A DNA stretch of 64,000 nt from Halopseudomonas salina (lineage in GTDB: Bacteria > Pseudomonadota > Gammaproteobacteria > Pseudomonadales > Pseudomonadaceae). The number at the start of each line of letters is the position of its first letter. Within the stretch, counting starts at the first letter, position 1. The DNA lies in NCBI RefSeq assembly GCF_008641105.1, contig NZ_VTTI01000011.1, forward strand, positions 1-64,000, in the 5' to 3' direction. Below are positions 37,127 to 47,007 of the stretch, piece after piece. The notes beneath the pieces are model-generated. The model was not told the origin of the DNA. It saw only the letters and a list, made by a program, of their open reading frames with translations, and searched no databases. The position numbers and the translations under genes are program-made.

Positions 37127-37357
37127 TTGACCGCAGAGCAGCAGCTGGTTGTGGATTTAGCGCTCCCCGCCGAGCGCTATCTGGCCTGGTATCGTGGCCA
37201 TGCCGGTCGCGTACTGATGTACAGCCGGGATGGCCGCAGGGTGAGCTTGCCTGCTCACCATCTACGTCCATTTCTTACCCATGAAGGCGTGTATGGCAGC
37301 TTTGTCATGCGCTTCACCGGGGATGGCAAGCTGATCTCGCTGCAACGTATGGTCTGA
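37127..37357 (+). CDS. DUF2835 small protein
   Basis: The 76-residue product, with the central motif YRGHAGRVLMYSRDGRRVSL, matches the DUF2835 family often found after gdhB in pseudomonads. It appears soluble and basic; function is unknown. TTG at 37127 is the start, with GAGGG seven bases upstream. Its nearness to gdhB suggests co-transcription, perhaps a regulator or assembly factor (inference). Confidence 0.82.
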   Translation: MTAEQQLVVDLALPAERYLAWYRGHAGRVLMYSRDGRRVSLPAHHLRPFLTHEGVYGSFVMRFTGDGKLISLQRMV

Positions 37358-37468
37358 TAAACACAGGGCCAGACAAACCAATGGTTCAATAGATAGTCCG
37401 GCACCCCGCAACGCGGTGCCGAACAGGTATACTGTGTGGTTGAAAAGTCATCCATAAGGCTCCGATCC

Positions 37469-38491
37469 ATGTATTCCATGCTGCGCTCATTGCTTTTCCG
37501 TTTGCCTGCTGAAACGTCACATGACCTGACGCTGGACTTGCTTGGCGCAGCCGGCCGGCTGCGCCTGGCGGATAAACTGGCCAGACCGCGAATATCTCAG
37601 CCGGTGCAGGTCATGGGCCTGACCTTTGATAATCCGGTAGGGCTGGCTGCGGGTCTGGACAAGAACGCATTGGCTGTGGACGGTCTGGCAGCCCTGGGTT
37701 TCGGCTTTCTTGAAGTGGGCACGGTGACCCCTCGACCGCAGCCGGGTAACCCGAAGCCAAGGATGTTTCGCCTGCCGGAACAGGACGCGATAATCAACCG
37801 CATGGGCTTCAACAATCTGGGCGTTGATGCCCTGTTGCAGCGACTCGATTCGGTACGCTATCAGGGCGTGCTTGGTGTGAACATCGGCAAGAATGCCGTT
37901 ACCCCTGTGGAGCGGGCCGTAGACGACTATCTGCACTGCCTGCGCAAGGTCTACAGCCGAGCGAGTTATGTCACGGTCAATCTGTCATCGCCCAATACCC
38001 CAGGCTTGCGTACTTTGCAGTATGGCGACACCCTCAAGCGACTGCTTGAAAGTATCAAGGCGTGCCAGACCGAACTCGCCGGGGAACATGGGCAGTACGT
38101 GCCTATCGCCATCAAGATTGCGCCTGACGTGCTGCCGGAAGACCTGGCGCTGATTGCGCAAGTGCTGGTCGAGGAGGGTATGGACGGTGTTATAGCCACC
38201 AATACTACCCTTGAGCGCACCGCGGTGGTGGGTCTGGAGCATGCCGAGGAAACCGGCGGCCTGTCCGGAGGCCCTCTCACCGATGTATCGACCGAGGTCA
38301 TCCGACTTCTTGCCGGGGAGTTGAAGGGACGCATGCCGATTATTGGCGTTGGCGGCATCATGACCGGGGCTGATGCGGCAGAAAAAATGCAAGCGGGCGC
38401 CAGTTTGGTGCAGCTCTACAGCGGCTTTATTTACCGTGGTCCGGAACTGGTTGGCGAATGTATTGATGCGATTGCTGCCTTACAGCGTTAG
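37469..38491 (+). CDS. pyrD: Dihydroorotate dehydrogenase (quinone), class 2
   Basis: PyrD oxidises dihydroorotate to orotate with FMN and passes electrons to quinone, in pyrimidine synthesis at the inner membrane. The 340-residue protein has the N-terminal membrane-association helices typical of class 2 ([19 protein letters not shown]) and the core motifs [28 protein letters not shown] and GVGGI, with the ...SGFIYRGP... C-terminus. Ser in NLSSPN is at the expected catalytic-base region. ATG 37469 is chosen by the match to E. coli PyrD; the frame is open from GTG 37436. The gene stands alone, convergent with rmf. Confidence 0.96.
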   Translation: MYSMLRSLLFRLPAETSHDLTLDLLGAAGRLRLADKLARPRISQPVQVMGLTFDNPVGLAAGLDKNALAVDGLAALGFGFLEVGTVTPRPQPGNPKPRMFRLPEQDAIINRMGFNNLGVDALLQRLDSVRYQGVLGVNIGKNAVTPVERAVDDYLHCLRKVYSRASYVTVNLSSPNTPGLRTLQYGDTLKRLLESIKACQTELAGEHGQYVPIAIKIAPDVLPEDLALIAQVLVEEGMDGVIATNTTLERTAVVGLEHAEETGGLSGGPLTDVSTEVIRLLAGELKGRMPIIGVGGIMTGADAAEKMQAGASLVQLYSGFIYRGPELVGECIDAIAALQR

Positions 38492-38524
38492 CAGGTTTAC
38501 CGGAGAGGGTTACTTTCCCGGGAT

Positions 38525-38586
38525 CCGGCCTTCGCATTGCGAAGGCCGGTGGGGCCCCGAAAGGCCCGGCGCTTTAGGGAAGCGCC
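38525..38586. terminator. Hairpin cluster between pyrD and rmf
   Basis: CCGGCCTTCG (38525-38534) and CGAAGGCCGG (38540-38549) form a perfect 10-bp stem with a 5-nt loop. GGCGCTT (38568-38574) and AAGCGCC (38580-38586) form a second, 7-bp stem. Both lie between convergent genes and probably end or stabilise transcripts from either side, though neither has a T tract. Confidence 0.6.
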
Positions 38587-38611
38587 ATGGGAAAACAGAT
38601 ACTCTGGGAAT

Positions 38612-38827
38612 TTAACCTACCGCGTGCATTTCGTTGAGGCGATGCACGCCGGAAATGCCGGTGAAGCCGGCCCAGTGATCGGCTCGGCCTTCACGCCACC
38701 CATTGATCCAGTTCTGACGGGTGGTGGGACTGATGAACGGACAGGAGTCCTGGGACTTGCCGTGAACACCGTTCTGATAACCGCGTAGAAATGCTCGTTC
38801 CATCGGATCACGCTTGAGTCTTCTCAT
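38612..38827 (-). CDS. rmf: Ribosome modulation factor
   Basis: Rmf binds 70S ribosomes in stationary phase and promotes their dimerisation into inactive 100S particles. The 71-residue basic protein contains the family pattern RAFLRGYQNGVHGKS, CPF, then WINGWREGRADHW, close to E. coli Rmf (GYQAGIAGRS, CPY, WLGGWREA). It has a longer C-terminus than the 55-residue E. coli protein, which is usual in Pseudomonas. A GAGGG ribosome site precedes ATG 38827. A structured leader lies upstream on the same strand. Confidence 0.95.
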   Translation of the reverse strand: MRRLKRDPMERAFLRGYQNGVHGKSQDSCPFISPTTRQNWINGWREGRADHWAGFTGISGVHRLNEMHAVG

Positions 38828-38943
38828 ACAGTAGAGCCCTCATCTTGTAGAACAAACCGGCCTGCAATTCGCAGCGACGGCGGTGACATGGCAGGGAAGT
38901 CCCGGCCATGACGGGGGAAGCAGATCATCCGATCCGGCTTCCC
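38828..38943 (-). ncRNA. Structured 5' leader of rmf (rmf RNA motif candidate)
   Basis: On the minus strand, three stem-loops precede rmf. At 38915-38943 GGGAAGC pairs with GCTTCCC around an inner GATC-GGAT-GATC hairpin. At 38887-38910 CATGGC pairs with GCCATG, with an inner GGGA/TCCC. At 38862-38874 CTGC pairs with GCAG. A conserved 'rmf RNA' is known from Pseudomonas leaders in RNA family collections. The match here is by position and general structure only; I have not compared it with the covariance model. Confidence 0.55.
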
Positions 38944-39032
38944 GAGAGGTTTGCCCGTTCTCGAGTCCTGTCCTGTTGTACCCTATCGGTAAGGGACGCC
39001 CAAAGACCGATTTGTCATAGACGGGTAATCCT

Positions 39033-39060
39033 TTAGCGGCCTGCGCACTAACACCGCTAA
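39033..39060. other. Inverted repeat before rlmKL
   Basis: TTAGCGG (39033-39039) and CCGCTAA (39054-39060) are perfect 7-bp arms around 14 bp, just 33 bp before the rlmKL start. It could be an operator or a leader hairpin. The right arm overlaps a possible TAATGT -10-like box. Confidence 0.4.
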
Positions 39061-39093
39061 TGTAAAAATCACAAAGTAGTGGAAATCAAACAG

Positions 39094-41322
39094 ATGCACG
39101 AAAGCCTTGAATTTTTTGTTACATGCCCGAAAGGCCTTGAAGGGCTGCTGCTCGACGAGTTGATTGTTCTGGGTGCCGAAAATGCCCGGGAAACGGTCGC
39201 TGGTGTAAGTATCAGCGGGGATCTGGAGCTGGGCTATCGCATCTGTTTGTGGTCAAGACTGGCCAACCGCGTGCTGCTGGTGCTCAACCGGTTCAGTGTG
39301 AGTGATGCCCAGGCTTTGTATGACGGCGTTGCTGCGGTGGACTGGGCGGCGCATATGCCCGTTGAAGCCACCCTGAGCGTGGATTTTGTCGGCATATTGC
39401 CCGGCGTTGATAACACCCATTTTGGCGCGCTGAAGGTCAAGGACGCGATCGTCGATCGGCTGCGTCAGCCTGACGGGACCCGGCCAGGCGTGGATCGGCA
39501 GAACCCTGATCTGCGCATCAACGTGCACTGCCGTAGTGGTGAAGCCCAACTGGCTATCGATTTGTCCGGTCACAGCCTGCATCAACGCGGCTACCGTCTG
39601 CAGCAGGGTGCTGCACCGCTCAAGGAGAACCTGGCAGCGGCAATATTGATACGCGCGGGCTGGCCGCAGCTCGCGGCATCGGGCGGTGCTTTGGCGGACC
39701 CCATGTGTGGTTCGGGCACCTTCCTGGTAGAGGCGGCGATGATGGCTGCCGACATGGCGCCCAACCTGCAGCGAGAACAATTCGGCTTTAGTCGCTGGTT
39801 GCAGCACCAACCGTCAATCTGGGAGAGGCTGATTGCCCAGGCGCGTCAGCGGGCAGAGGCAGGCCTGGCAGGCGAGCCGTTGTGGATTCGCGGTTACGAA
39901 GCGGACCCGCGTTTGCTGCAGCCGGTCCGCAACAATATCCAGCGCGCAGGCCTGACCAGCTGGGTCAAGGTTTACCAGGGTGAGCTGGCCACGTTCGAGC
40001 CCCATCCTGATCGGGGGCAGACGGGTTTGATTGTCTGTAACCCTCCTTACGGTGAGCGTCTGGGAGAAGAGGCCAGTCTGGTCTATCTGTACCAGAAGCT
40101 CGGTGAGGTGTTGCGTGAGCGCTGTACGGGCTGGCAGGCCGCCATCTTCACCGGCAACCCGGATCTGGGCAAGCGCATGGGTATTCGCAGCCACAAGCAA
40201 TATTCGCTGTTCAACGGGGCACTGCCGTGCAAATTGCTGATGATGGACCTGCAGCCCGAGCGCTACGTTACGGGCGCCAGCGCAGCGAAGCGGCCGGATA
40301 CGGGCATTGAACAGACCGCCCCCGCGCAGTCTCCGCAGTCCACCAACCCCGCGGTGGTCGATCAGCCAAGCGCGGCACGTCTGAGCGAGTCGGCACAGAT
40401 GTTCGCCAACCGCCTGAAAAAGAATCTGAAGAATCTGGGTAAGTGGGCGCGCCAGCAGGACATTACCTGCTATCGGGTCTACGATGCCGACATGCCTGAG
40501 TTTGCCGTAGCCATTGATCTATATGATGACTGGGCCCACGTGCAGGAATATCAGGCGCCCGAGACTATCAGCGAAGAGAAAGCGCGCAGCCGCCTGCAGG
40601 ATGTACTGGTCGCCCTGCCGGACGTGCTGGGTATCCCCGCCAGCCACGTGGTGCTCAAGCAGCGCCTGCGTCAGAGTGGCAGCAAGCAGTATCAGCGCAT
40701 GGATCGCAAGGGCGAGTTTCTTACGGTGCGCGAGGGGCAGGTCAAGCTGCTGGTCAATCTGACCGATTATCTGGACACAGGCGTTTTCCTCGACCATCGG
40801 CCCTTGCGCCTGAAGATCGCAGCCGAAGCGCGGGGCAAACGGTTTCTGAATCTGTTCTGCTATACCGCCAGTGCCACTGTGCATGCAGCTGTGGGTGGTG
40901 CCCGCAGCACGACCAGTGTGGATCTGTCAAAAACCTATCTGGATTGGGCGCGGCGGAATCTGTCACTGAACGGGTTATCAGATCTGCACCAGCTGGTGCA
41001 TGCCGATGTGATGCAGTGGCTGGAAGATGACCGGGGTGAATACGACCTGATTTTCATCGATCCGCCGACTTTCTCGAACTCCAAGCGGCTGGAAGATGTG
41101 TTTGATGTGCAGCGTGATCATGTGCGTCTGATCGAAATGGCCATGCTTCGGTTGGCACCGGGCGGCACCGTGTATTTCTCCAACAACTTCAGGCGGTTCC
41201 GGCTGGATCGCGAGCTTGAGGAGAAATATCAGGTCAGTGATATATCCGCGCAAACGCTGGACAAGGACTTCCAGCGCAATACGCGGATTCACCGTACGTG
41301 GTGCATAGCGCGACGCGCCTGA
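39094..41322 (+). CDS. rlmKL: Bifunctional 23S rRNA methyltransferase RlmK/RlmL
   Basis: RlmKL makes m2G2445 and m7G2069 in 23S rRNA during 50S assembly. The 742-residue protein has an N-terminal THUMP RNA-binding domain (about 50-165), an RlmL methyltransferase with DPMCGSGTFLVEA and VCNPPYGERLG, and a C-terminal RlmK methyltransferase with FLNLFCYTASATVHAA and FIDPPTFSNS. Domain order and length match the fused gammaproteobacterial enzyme. The frame opens at GTG 39079, but ATG 39094 with GGAA upstream is the likelier start. Its stop is six bases from the convergent dacB stop. Confidence 0.95.
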   Translation: MHESLEFFVTCPKGLEGLLLDELIVLGAENARETVAGVSISGDLELGYRICLWSRLANRVLLVLNRFSVSDAQALYDGVAAVDWAAHMPVEATLSVDFVGILPGVDNTHFGALKVKDAIVDRLRQPDGTRPGVDRQNPDLRINVHCRSGEAQLAIDLSGHSLHQRGYRLQQGAAPLKENLAAAILIRAGWPQLAASGGALADPMCGSGTFLVEAAMMAADMAPNLQREQFGFSRWLQHQPSIWERLIAQARQRAEAGLAGEPLWIRGYEADPRLLQPVRNNIQRAGLTSWVKVYQGELATFEPHPDRGQTGLIVCNPPYGERLGEEASLVYLYQKLGEVLRERCTGWQAAIFTGNPDLGKRMGIRSHKQYSLFNGALPCKLLMMDLQPERYVTGASAAKRPDTGIEQTAPAQSPQSTNPAVVDQPSAARLSESAQMFANRLKKNLKNLGKWARQQDITCYRVYDADMPEFAVAIDLYDDWAHVQEYQAPETISEEKARSRLQDVLVALPDVLGIPASHVVLKQRLRQSGSKQYQRMDRKGEFLTVREGQVKLLVNLTDYLDTGVFLDHRPLRLKIAAEARGKRFLNLFCYTASATVHAAVGGARSTTSVDLSKTYLDWARRNLSLNGLSDLHQLVHADVMQWLEDDRGEYDLIFIDPPTFSNSKRLEDVFDVQRDHVRLIEMAMLRLAPGGTVYFSNNFRRFRLDRELEEKYQVSDISAQTLDKDFQRNTRIHRTWCIARRA

Positions 41323-41328
41323 CGCCGC

Positions 41329-42789
41329 CTACTGGTTGGTGGCGATATTGGTCGGTGCGCGGCGGTACACATCGGTCAGAACCCGGTCCAGCGCCTCGCG
41401 GCTGGCGCCGGCAGCGGGGTGGTTGACGATGGCGGCCACCGCCCAGCTCTGGCCATTGGCGTCACGGGTGATGCCGGCAATGGCGCGGACGCTGCGCAGG
41501 GAGCCGGTCTTTATGTGGGCCTGGCCAGCTACAGAGGTGTTACGCAGGCGTCGACGCATGGTGCCATCCATTGCTGCCAGCGGCAGCGAGGCGATGAACT
41601 CGGCAGAGTAGGGGCTCTTCCAGGCTTGTTGCAGCAACATCGCCATATCCCTCGCCGTCATCCGCTCTATTCTTGACAGACCAGAGCCATTCTCCATGAC
41701 CAGTGCTGTGGGCTGAATACCCTTGCCGCCCAACCATTGGTTGATGCTGCGTACCGCCGAGCGCTGGTCGTCCAGGTCCCCTGGTTTGCGCGTTTCACGG
41801 CCAATGGTCAGGAACAGCTGCCGGGCCATGGTGTTGTTGCTGAATTTGTTGATGTCGCGGATCACGGTCACCAGGTCGGGTGAGTCGCTGTAGGCCAGTT
41901 GGCGTGCATTGCTCGAAGCCTGGCCGACAAGCGTAGTACCGCGTATGGCGCCACCCATATCGCGCCACAGGCTGCGGAGCATGCTGCCGGTATAGGTCGG
42001 AGCGTTCAGCGCGGACATGTAACGTTGTACCGAACAGCCTTCGTGCAGCGCACCGGCCAGAGTAATTGTCGCATTGCTGCCATTATCCACGATCCCGTAG
42101 GTCACGTTGGGCCAGGGGCATGAATTGACTGGCGCCAGCAACCGCAACTGATTGTTGATGGTTACTTCAGGCAGGGCGGGCTCCATATGGATGCGTACGC
42201 CATTGCTCTCACCATAACTACTCAATACCAGCAATTTCAGGTTGGTCAGCAGGGGATCGGGTTCAACCAGGAAAGGCTTGCTCGGGTCGTTGCCATCATC
42301 CGGAAAAGGCACCGCATCGGCTGGTAGCCGGATATCGGCAGGCTGCAGTATGAGATTGCCGGCGACCTCGCGAACACCCGCTGCGCGCAGATCCCGCAGC
42401 AGGGTCCACATACGTTCGATAGTCATTTTCGGATCGCCGCTGGAGCGGAAGATCAGGTCGCCCTCGAGCACGCCGTTGTTGATGGGGCCGGTTCCAAGCA
42501 GCTCACTGCGCCAGCTGTAAGTGGGGCCGAGTAACTCGAGTGCAGCATAGGTAGTGACCAGCTTCATGGTCGAGGCCGGATTGACGATCTTGTCGGCGTT
42601 GACGAATTGCGCCATGCCCTGACCTTCCAGGGGAATGGCTGCCACTGACATGGCTTCGACAGGCAGTTTCGCAGCCTGCAGTGATTGTTTGACGGTCGCC
42701 GGTAATATACCGGAATCAGCTGCCCAGACTGTCGTGCTCAAGGCTAGCATGGCCGTAGTGGAAACAAGCTGGCGAAGAATAATTCGCAT
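41329..42789 (-). CDS. dacB: D-alanyl-D-alanine carboxypeptidase/endopeptidase (PBP4)
   Basis: DacB trims and cuts peptidoglycan cross-links in the periplasm. The 486-residue protein has a signal peptide (about 1-23, ending VWA-ADS) and the three penicillin-binding motifs: SxxK as STMK (Ser73-Lys76), SxN as SNN in KFSNNTMAR, and KTG in AHIKTGSLR. The large insertion between the first two motifs is typical of class C PBP4. In P. aeruginosa, dacB loss derepresses AmpC; whether that holds here is inference. Confidence 0.95.
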   Translation of the reverse strand: MRIILRQLVSTTAMLALSTTVWAADSGILPATVKQSLQAAKLPVEAMSVAAIPLEGQGMAQFVNADKIVNPASTMKLVTTYAALELLGPTYSWRSELLGTGPINNGVLEGDLIFRSSGDPKMTIERMWTLLRDLRAAGVREVAGNLILQPADIRLPADAVPFPDDGNDPSKPFLVEPDPLLTNLKLLVLSSYGESNGVRIHMEPALPEVTINNQLRLLAPVNSCPWPNVTYGIVDNGSNATITLAGALHEGCSVQRYMSALNAPTYTGSMLRSLWRDMGGAIRGTTLVGQASSNARQLAYSDSPDLVTVIRDINKFSNNTMARQLFLTIGRETRKPGDLDDQRSAVRSINQWLGGKGIQPTALVMENGSGLSRIERMTARDMAMLLQQAWKSPYSAEFIASLPLAAMDGTMRRRLRNTSVAGQAHIKTGSLRSVRAIAGITRDANGQSWAVAAIVNHPAAGASREALDRVLTDVYRRAPTNIATNQ

Positions 42790-42935
42790 GATCTGCTGGG
42801 TACTCCGGGGTGTGCAGGCAATCTCTGTATTTGAGCGCTGCGTCTGGCTTTGTTATGTCTACAGCCATCATGGCGTAATAGCGCGTCGGCGCCAAGGGCC
42901 TGGCCTGAATATCAGCATACAGCCGATGGAATACA

Positions 42936-43757
42936 TCAAGTAGCGGGGGCAGAGCGATTCGCTGGGGTGGGTAAGCCGAAGAACTGTCTGGCAGTAGCGG
43001 TGGTATGGACCGAGAGTTGTTCAACTGACTCGCTGCGGCAAGCCGCCAGGGTGTGGGCGACTTCGGTAATGAAAGCCGGTTCGTTTCGACCTTTTTTCGG
43101 CTTGGGTCGCAGGGTGCGCGGTACCAGCCAGGGCGCATCTGTCTCAATCATCAACCTGCCTGCAGGGATGTCACTCACCAGGGAATGCAGGTGACTGCCG
43201 CGCCTTTCGTCGCAGATCCAGCCGGTTATTCCGATGTGCAAATCCAGATCAAGGTAGGGGTAGAGCGCTTCCCGGTCTGCGGTAAAGCAGTGCACCACGG
43301 CAGCGGGCAGCCTGTCGCGATAATCCCTGAGGAGGTCGATGAGCACCTTGCTGGCGTCGCGTTCGTGCAGAAACACCGGCAGCTGCAGCTCCGCGGCGAT
43401 CTCCAGCTGGGCTTCCAGGGCCTGGATTTGCATGGGGCGGGGAGAAAAATCCCGGTTGTAGTCGAGCCCACATTCGCCAATCGCCCGCACGCAATCTGCC
43501 GTGGCAAGCACACGCACTTCGTCAGCCAATTGGGTATTCCATTGGCTGGCCTGATGCGGGTGCACGCCGGCGGTGCAGAACAAGCGTTGGGGATCTTTAT
43601 TGCAGAGGGTCTGTACCTGGTGACTGACTGCCAGTGAGGTGGCGGTCAGAACCATCTGGCTGACACCGGCCTGCCAGGCCCGCTCGAGCACCGCCTCACG
43701 ATCAGTGTCGAAGGCGGAGTCGGTCAGGTTGACGCCGATGTCAATCCAGTCCAGCAC
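42936..43757 (-). CDS. tatD: TatD-family metal-dependent deoxyribonuclease
   Basis: The 273-residue TIM-barrel hydrolase starts with DIGVNLT, as in TatD itself rather than the HxH form of YcfH/YjjV, and has [29 protein letters not shown] and [10 protein letters not shown], which carry the metal ligands and catalytic residues. TatD is a 3'-5' exonuclease linked to DNA repair or fragmentation, not to Tat export. It starts five bases after the helicase stop, so it is probably its co-transcribed partner. The 146-bp gap towards dacB holds nothing I can call. Confidence 0.9.
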   Translation of the reverse strand: MLDWIDIGVNLTDSAFDTDREAVLERAWQAGVSQMVLTATSLAVSHQVQTLCNKDPQRLFCTAGVHPHQASQWNTQLADEVRVLATADCVRAIGECGLDYNRDFSPRPMQIQALEAQLEIAAELQLPVFLHERDASKVLIDLLRDYRDRLPAAVVHCFTADREALYPYLDLDLHIGITGWICDERRGSHLHSLVSDIPAGRLMIETDAPWLVPRTLRPKPKKGRNEPAFITEVAHTLAACRSESVEQLSVHTTATARQFFGLPTPANRSAPAT

Positions 43758-43762
43758 AACGA

Positions 43763-45472
43763 TTATTTCGTCGGGCGGGGTTTTGCACTGCGTGGCTTGG
43801 CAGCGAAATCCTTGCGTGGACGCGGGCGCGTCGGCGGCTCGGACTCACCAGGCGGCAGGGGCCAGGCACGGATTTGCAGGGCAATACCGTTGATCTCGAC
43901 TGAAGCCAGTTTCGCCAGGGTGGCTTCACTGAGTTCCGGCAGGTACACGCCGCTATGCTCGTTGAACAGCTTGATATGTCCAATCTGCTGGCGTTGCAGT
44001 CCGCCGTGACGGCACAAGGCATCAACCAGAGGTTTGGGCATCAGGCCGTTGGAGCGACCACCCTTGACCTTGTAACGAACCAGGCCGCTATCACGTTCGG
44101 CATAGCCATCGTGTTGGCTGGCAGGTGCCGCAGTGGGCAGATCCTTGACCGGCTCGACCAGTGTCTTGGCGCTCGGCATGATGGCCAGCAGGGTCGCTGC
44201 CAGTTCTTCCGGTTCCAGGTTGGTCAGTGTCAGCAGATCGGCTACCAGTTTCTCGTGCAGTGCACCGGTCTGCTCGCGGGCGGTGTTGATGCGCGCGGCG
44301 AGTTTGGTCAGGCGACCGCTGCGAACGGCGTCCGCACTGGGCAGTGCCTGGCTCTGGATTTTCTGGCCGGTGGCCTTTTCCAGCAGGTGCAGCAAGCGGC
44401 GCTCACGTGGCGTAGCAAACAGGATAGCGGTGCCCGAGCGACCGGCACGGCCGGTGCGGCCGATACGGTGTACATAGGATTCGCTATCGTGTGGTACGTC
44501 GTAGTTGAGTACGTGGGAGATACGCTCCACGTCCAGACCACGAGCGGCCACGTCGGTGGCTACCACGATGTCCAGCAGGCCGCGCTTGAGTCGGTCGACA
44601 ACCTGCTCACGCAGTTGCTGGCTCAAGTCACCATTCAGTGCGGCGGCGGCAAAGCCCCTGGCTTCCAGGCGCTCGGCAATTTCCATGCTGGCCGTCTTGG
44701 TGCGCACGAAAACGATCATCGCTTCGACCGGCTCGACTTCGAGCAGGCGCGTCATCGCATCGAGCTTATGGTGGTTGGACACTTCCCAGACGATCTGGGT
44801 GATAGTGTCCAGGCTGCTGCTCACACCACTGTGCAGACGAATTTCCTTGGGGTCACGCATGTGCTTACGGGCAACAGTACGCACACCAGCTGGCATGGTT
44901 GCAGAAAAGAGTGCCTTCTGGGTCTTCTCCGGCACCTTCTCGAACACGGCGTCGAGGTCGTCGGCAAAGCCCATCTTGAGCATTTCGTCCGCTTCGTCGA
45001 GCACCAGAAAGCGCATGTTCTCGAACTTGATGCTGCCGCGACGCATGTGGTCGGTCAGCCGGCCCGGTGTAGCCACGACAACGTGGGCACCGCGCTCAAG
45101 CGCCTTGAACTGGGGCGCAAAGGCGGAGCCGCCGTACAGTGCAAGCACGGAAAAGCCGCGCATGTTCTGCGCATAGCGCTGGAATGCTTCAGCAACCTGC
45201 AGGGCCAACTCACGCGTAGGCGTCAGGATCAGGGCCTGGGTGGCGCGCACGCTGACGTCGATGCCGGCGAGAACCGGTAGCGCGAAAGCGGCGGTCTTGC
45301 CAGTACCGGTCTGGGCCAGACCGAGCAGGTCTTCGCCTGCCAGCAGGGTAGGAATTGCCTCGGCCTGAATGGCGGAGGGTGTTTCGTATCCGAGGCTGGT
45401 AATCGCCTCGAGAAGGGGTGCAGGCAGGCCTAAGTCGGCGAACTGAGGTGCCGCCGGAGCGGTATCGGACAT
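43763..45472 (-). CDS. ATP-dependent DEAD-box RNA helicase (DeaD/CsdA-like)
   Basis: This 569-residue helicase carries the Q motif ([14 protein letters not shown]), Walker [32 protein letters not shown] and [15 protein letters not shown]-terminal DbpA/CsdA-type RNA-binding domain (about 460-535, with [14 protein letters not shown]) and a basic Pro/Arg/Lys tail follow. This fits DeaD, which helps ribosome assembly and mRNA unwinding, especially in the cold. The frame stays open upstream to 45715, but ATG 45472 begins the conserved N-terminus [11 protein letters not shown]. It is divergent from the YqjG gene with 142 bp between. Confidence 0.93.
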   Translation of the reverse strand: MSDTAPAAPQFADLGLPAPLLEAITSLGYETPSAIQAEAIPTLLAGEDLLGLAQTGTGKTAAFALPVLAGIDVSVRATQALILTPTRELALQVAEAFQRYAQNMRGFSVLALYGGSAFAPQFKALERGAHVVVATPGRLTDHMRRGSIKFENMRFLVLDEADEMLKMGFADDLDAVFEKVPEKTQKALFSATMPAGVRTVARKHMRDPKEIRLHSGVSSSLDTITQIVWEVSNHHKLDAMTRLLEVEPVEAMIVFVRTKTASMEIAERLEARGFAAAALNGDLSQQLREQVVDRLKRGLLDIVVATDVAARGLDVERISHVLNYDVPHDSESYVHRIGRTGRAGRSGTAILFATPRERRLLHLLEKATGQKIQSQALPSADAVRSGRLTKLAARINTAREQTGALHEKLVADLLTLTNLEPEELAATLLAIMPSAKTLVEPVKDLPTAAPASQHDGYAERDSGLVRYKVKGGRSNGLMPKPLVDALCRHGGLQRQQIGHIKLFNEHSGVYLPELSEATLAKLASVEINGIALQIRAWPLPPGESEPPTRPRPRKDFAAKPRSAKPRPTK

Positions 45473-45614
45473 ACTTGAAGTGAACCTTGGGGAATAAATA
45501 GATCGAATAGTATACGCGCTTCTCCGGATAATTGCCGCAAGGTTTTTCGGCAACTGGTCAGAAGGTGCTGGTGCTGCCAAGCTTGGTACATCAATTGTTG
45601 AGGGAGTCAGGAAT

Positions 45615-46547
45615 ATGGGCAGGCTGGTAAAGGGCGTGTGGCACGACGAGTGGTATGACACGGACAGTACGGGCGGCAAGTTTGTTCGCGAGGATGCAGG
45701 GTTTCGTGAGGGCATCGAGCCAGGAGGGCGCTTTGCTCCGGAGACCGGGCGTTACCATCTGTATGTTGCCCTGGCCTGCCCCTGGGCACACCGGACCCTG
45801 ATCATGCGCAAGCTCAAGGGTTTGGAGGAACATATCCCGGTCAGCGTGGTGCACCCGCACATGTTGGAGAATGGCTGGACCTACGATCCGCCAGAACCCC
45901 TTTACGGTTTCAAATTCCATCATCAGCTGTATACCAAGGCGAAAGCGGATTATTCCGGCAGGGTAACTGTGCCTGTGCTGTGGGATACACGGGAGGAAAC
46001 CATCGTGAATAACGAATCGGCGGATATCATCCGGATTTTCAACAGTGCTTTTGACGATCTGACCGGCAATACCGACGATTACTACCCGGAGAACCTGCGT
46101 GGGGAAATTGACAGCGTCAACGGGCGGGTTTACGACCAGATCAACAACGGTGTCTACAAAACCGGTTTTGCCACCAGTCAGAGCGTTTACGCAGATGAAT
46201 GCGTGACACTCTTTGGCGCGCTGGACTGGGTCGAAACTGTGCTGGGCAATCATCGCTACATGGCCGGTGACCGGATCACCGAAGCCGACTGGAGGCTGTT
46301 TACCACGCTGGTGCGTTTCGATCCGGTGTATCACGGGCACTTCAAGTGCAATATCCGGCGGATAGAGGATTATCCGAATATTACCGGCTACCTGCGCGAG
46401 CTGTATCAGCAGCCGGGGATCGCTGAAACGGTGGATCTGGAGGAGATCAAACAGCACTACTATTACAGCCACGATACTATCAATCCAACGCGTATCGTTC
46501 CCCTGGGTGAGGGTCTGGATCTGACGTTGGCCCACGGGCGGCACTGA
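45615..46547 (+). CDS. yqjG: Glutathionyl-hydroquinone reductase (YqjG/ECM4 family)
   Basis: This Xi-class glutathione transferase reduces glutathionyl-hydroquinones. The 310-residue protein shares with E. coli YqjG the N-terminus GVWHDEWYDT-STGGKF and the active-site motif ACPWAHRTLIMRKLKGLE, with Cys55 as the catalytic cysteine. A C-terminal helical GST domain (about 165-300) completes it. CAGGAAT precedes the ATG. It would be cytoplasmic and act in detoxifying quinones. It ends 27 bp before the convergent YajD-like gene. Confidence 0.94.
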   Translation: MGRLVKGVWHDEWYDTDSTGGKFVREDAGFREGIEPGGRFAPETGRYHLYVALACPWAHRTLIMRKLKGLEEHIPVSVVHPHMLENGWTYDPPEPLYGFKFHHQLYTKAKADYSGRVTVPVLWDTREETIVNNESADIIRIFNSAFDDLTGNTDDYYPENLRGEIDSVNGRVYDQINNGVYKTGFATSQSVYADECVTLFGALDWVETVLGNHRYMAGDRITEADWRLFTTLVRFDPVYHGHFKCNIRRIEDYPNITGYLRELYQQPGIAETVDLEEIKQHYYYSHDTINPTRIVPLGEGLDLTLAHGRH

Positions 46548-46574
46548 ATCCTGCGAGTGTAGTCGGGCCAGGGC

Positions 46575-46949
46575 TCAGGATTTGTTCTTGAGCAGATCTG
46601 CCAGACCGGCAAAGGCCTTGTGGCTTGACTGGGGGCCTTGCTGGCTGGCGGTCGAGCCTTCGCTGAAATACTGCTGATCGGTGTAGCGGGCATGCTCGTT
46701 GTCGTGGCAGTAAAGACACAAGAGTTCCCAGTTCGAGCCATCCTGAGGATTATTGTCGTGATTGTGGTCACGGTGGTGCACCGTCAGTTCGCTAACCCGT
46801 TTGCCACTGAATTCGCGGGCACAGCGACCGCATACCCAGGGGTACATCTTCAAGGCCTTTTCACGGTAGCCGCTCTCGCGACTCTGTTTGGCGTCGGCCA
46901 GAATCTTGTCCAGACGGGCAGTGGCCGGGGATGTTTTGCTGGTGTTCAT
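46575..46949 (-). CDS. yajD: YajD-like HNH nuclease
   Basis: This 124-residue protein has a CxxC...CxxC zinc frame (WVCGRCAREF and LLCLYCHDNEH) enclosing the HNH core TVHHRDHNHDNNPQDGSNWELL. The pattern matches YajD, a small HNH protein widespread in gammaproteobacteria. The catalytic His and Asn are present, but its biological substrate is unknown and it is not tied to any mobile or defence element here. It sits between convergent yqjG and the diguanylate cyclase downstream of it. Confidence 0.9.
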   Translation of the reverse strand: MNTSKTSPATARLDKILADAKQSRESGYREKALKMYPWVCGRCAREFSGKRVSELTVHHRDHNHDNNPQDGSNWELLCLYCHDNEHARYTDQQYFSEGSTASQQGPQSSHKAFAGLADLLKNKS

Positions 46950-47007
46950 GGCGGGTATCTCACTGGTGTCAGGCCCTCAGTCTAACGCAGTTCATACTGA
47001 ACTGTAT

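Noticed and set aside
43955..45280. A 441-codon open frame antisense to the DEAD-box helicase
   Set aside because: The opposite strand carries all helicase motifs; the frame's product is low-complexity His/Gln-rich sequence without a domain.
46575..46949. HNH protein as a homing or defence nuclease
   Set aside because: It matches the widespread chromosomal YajD family and has no mobile or defence genes around it.
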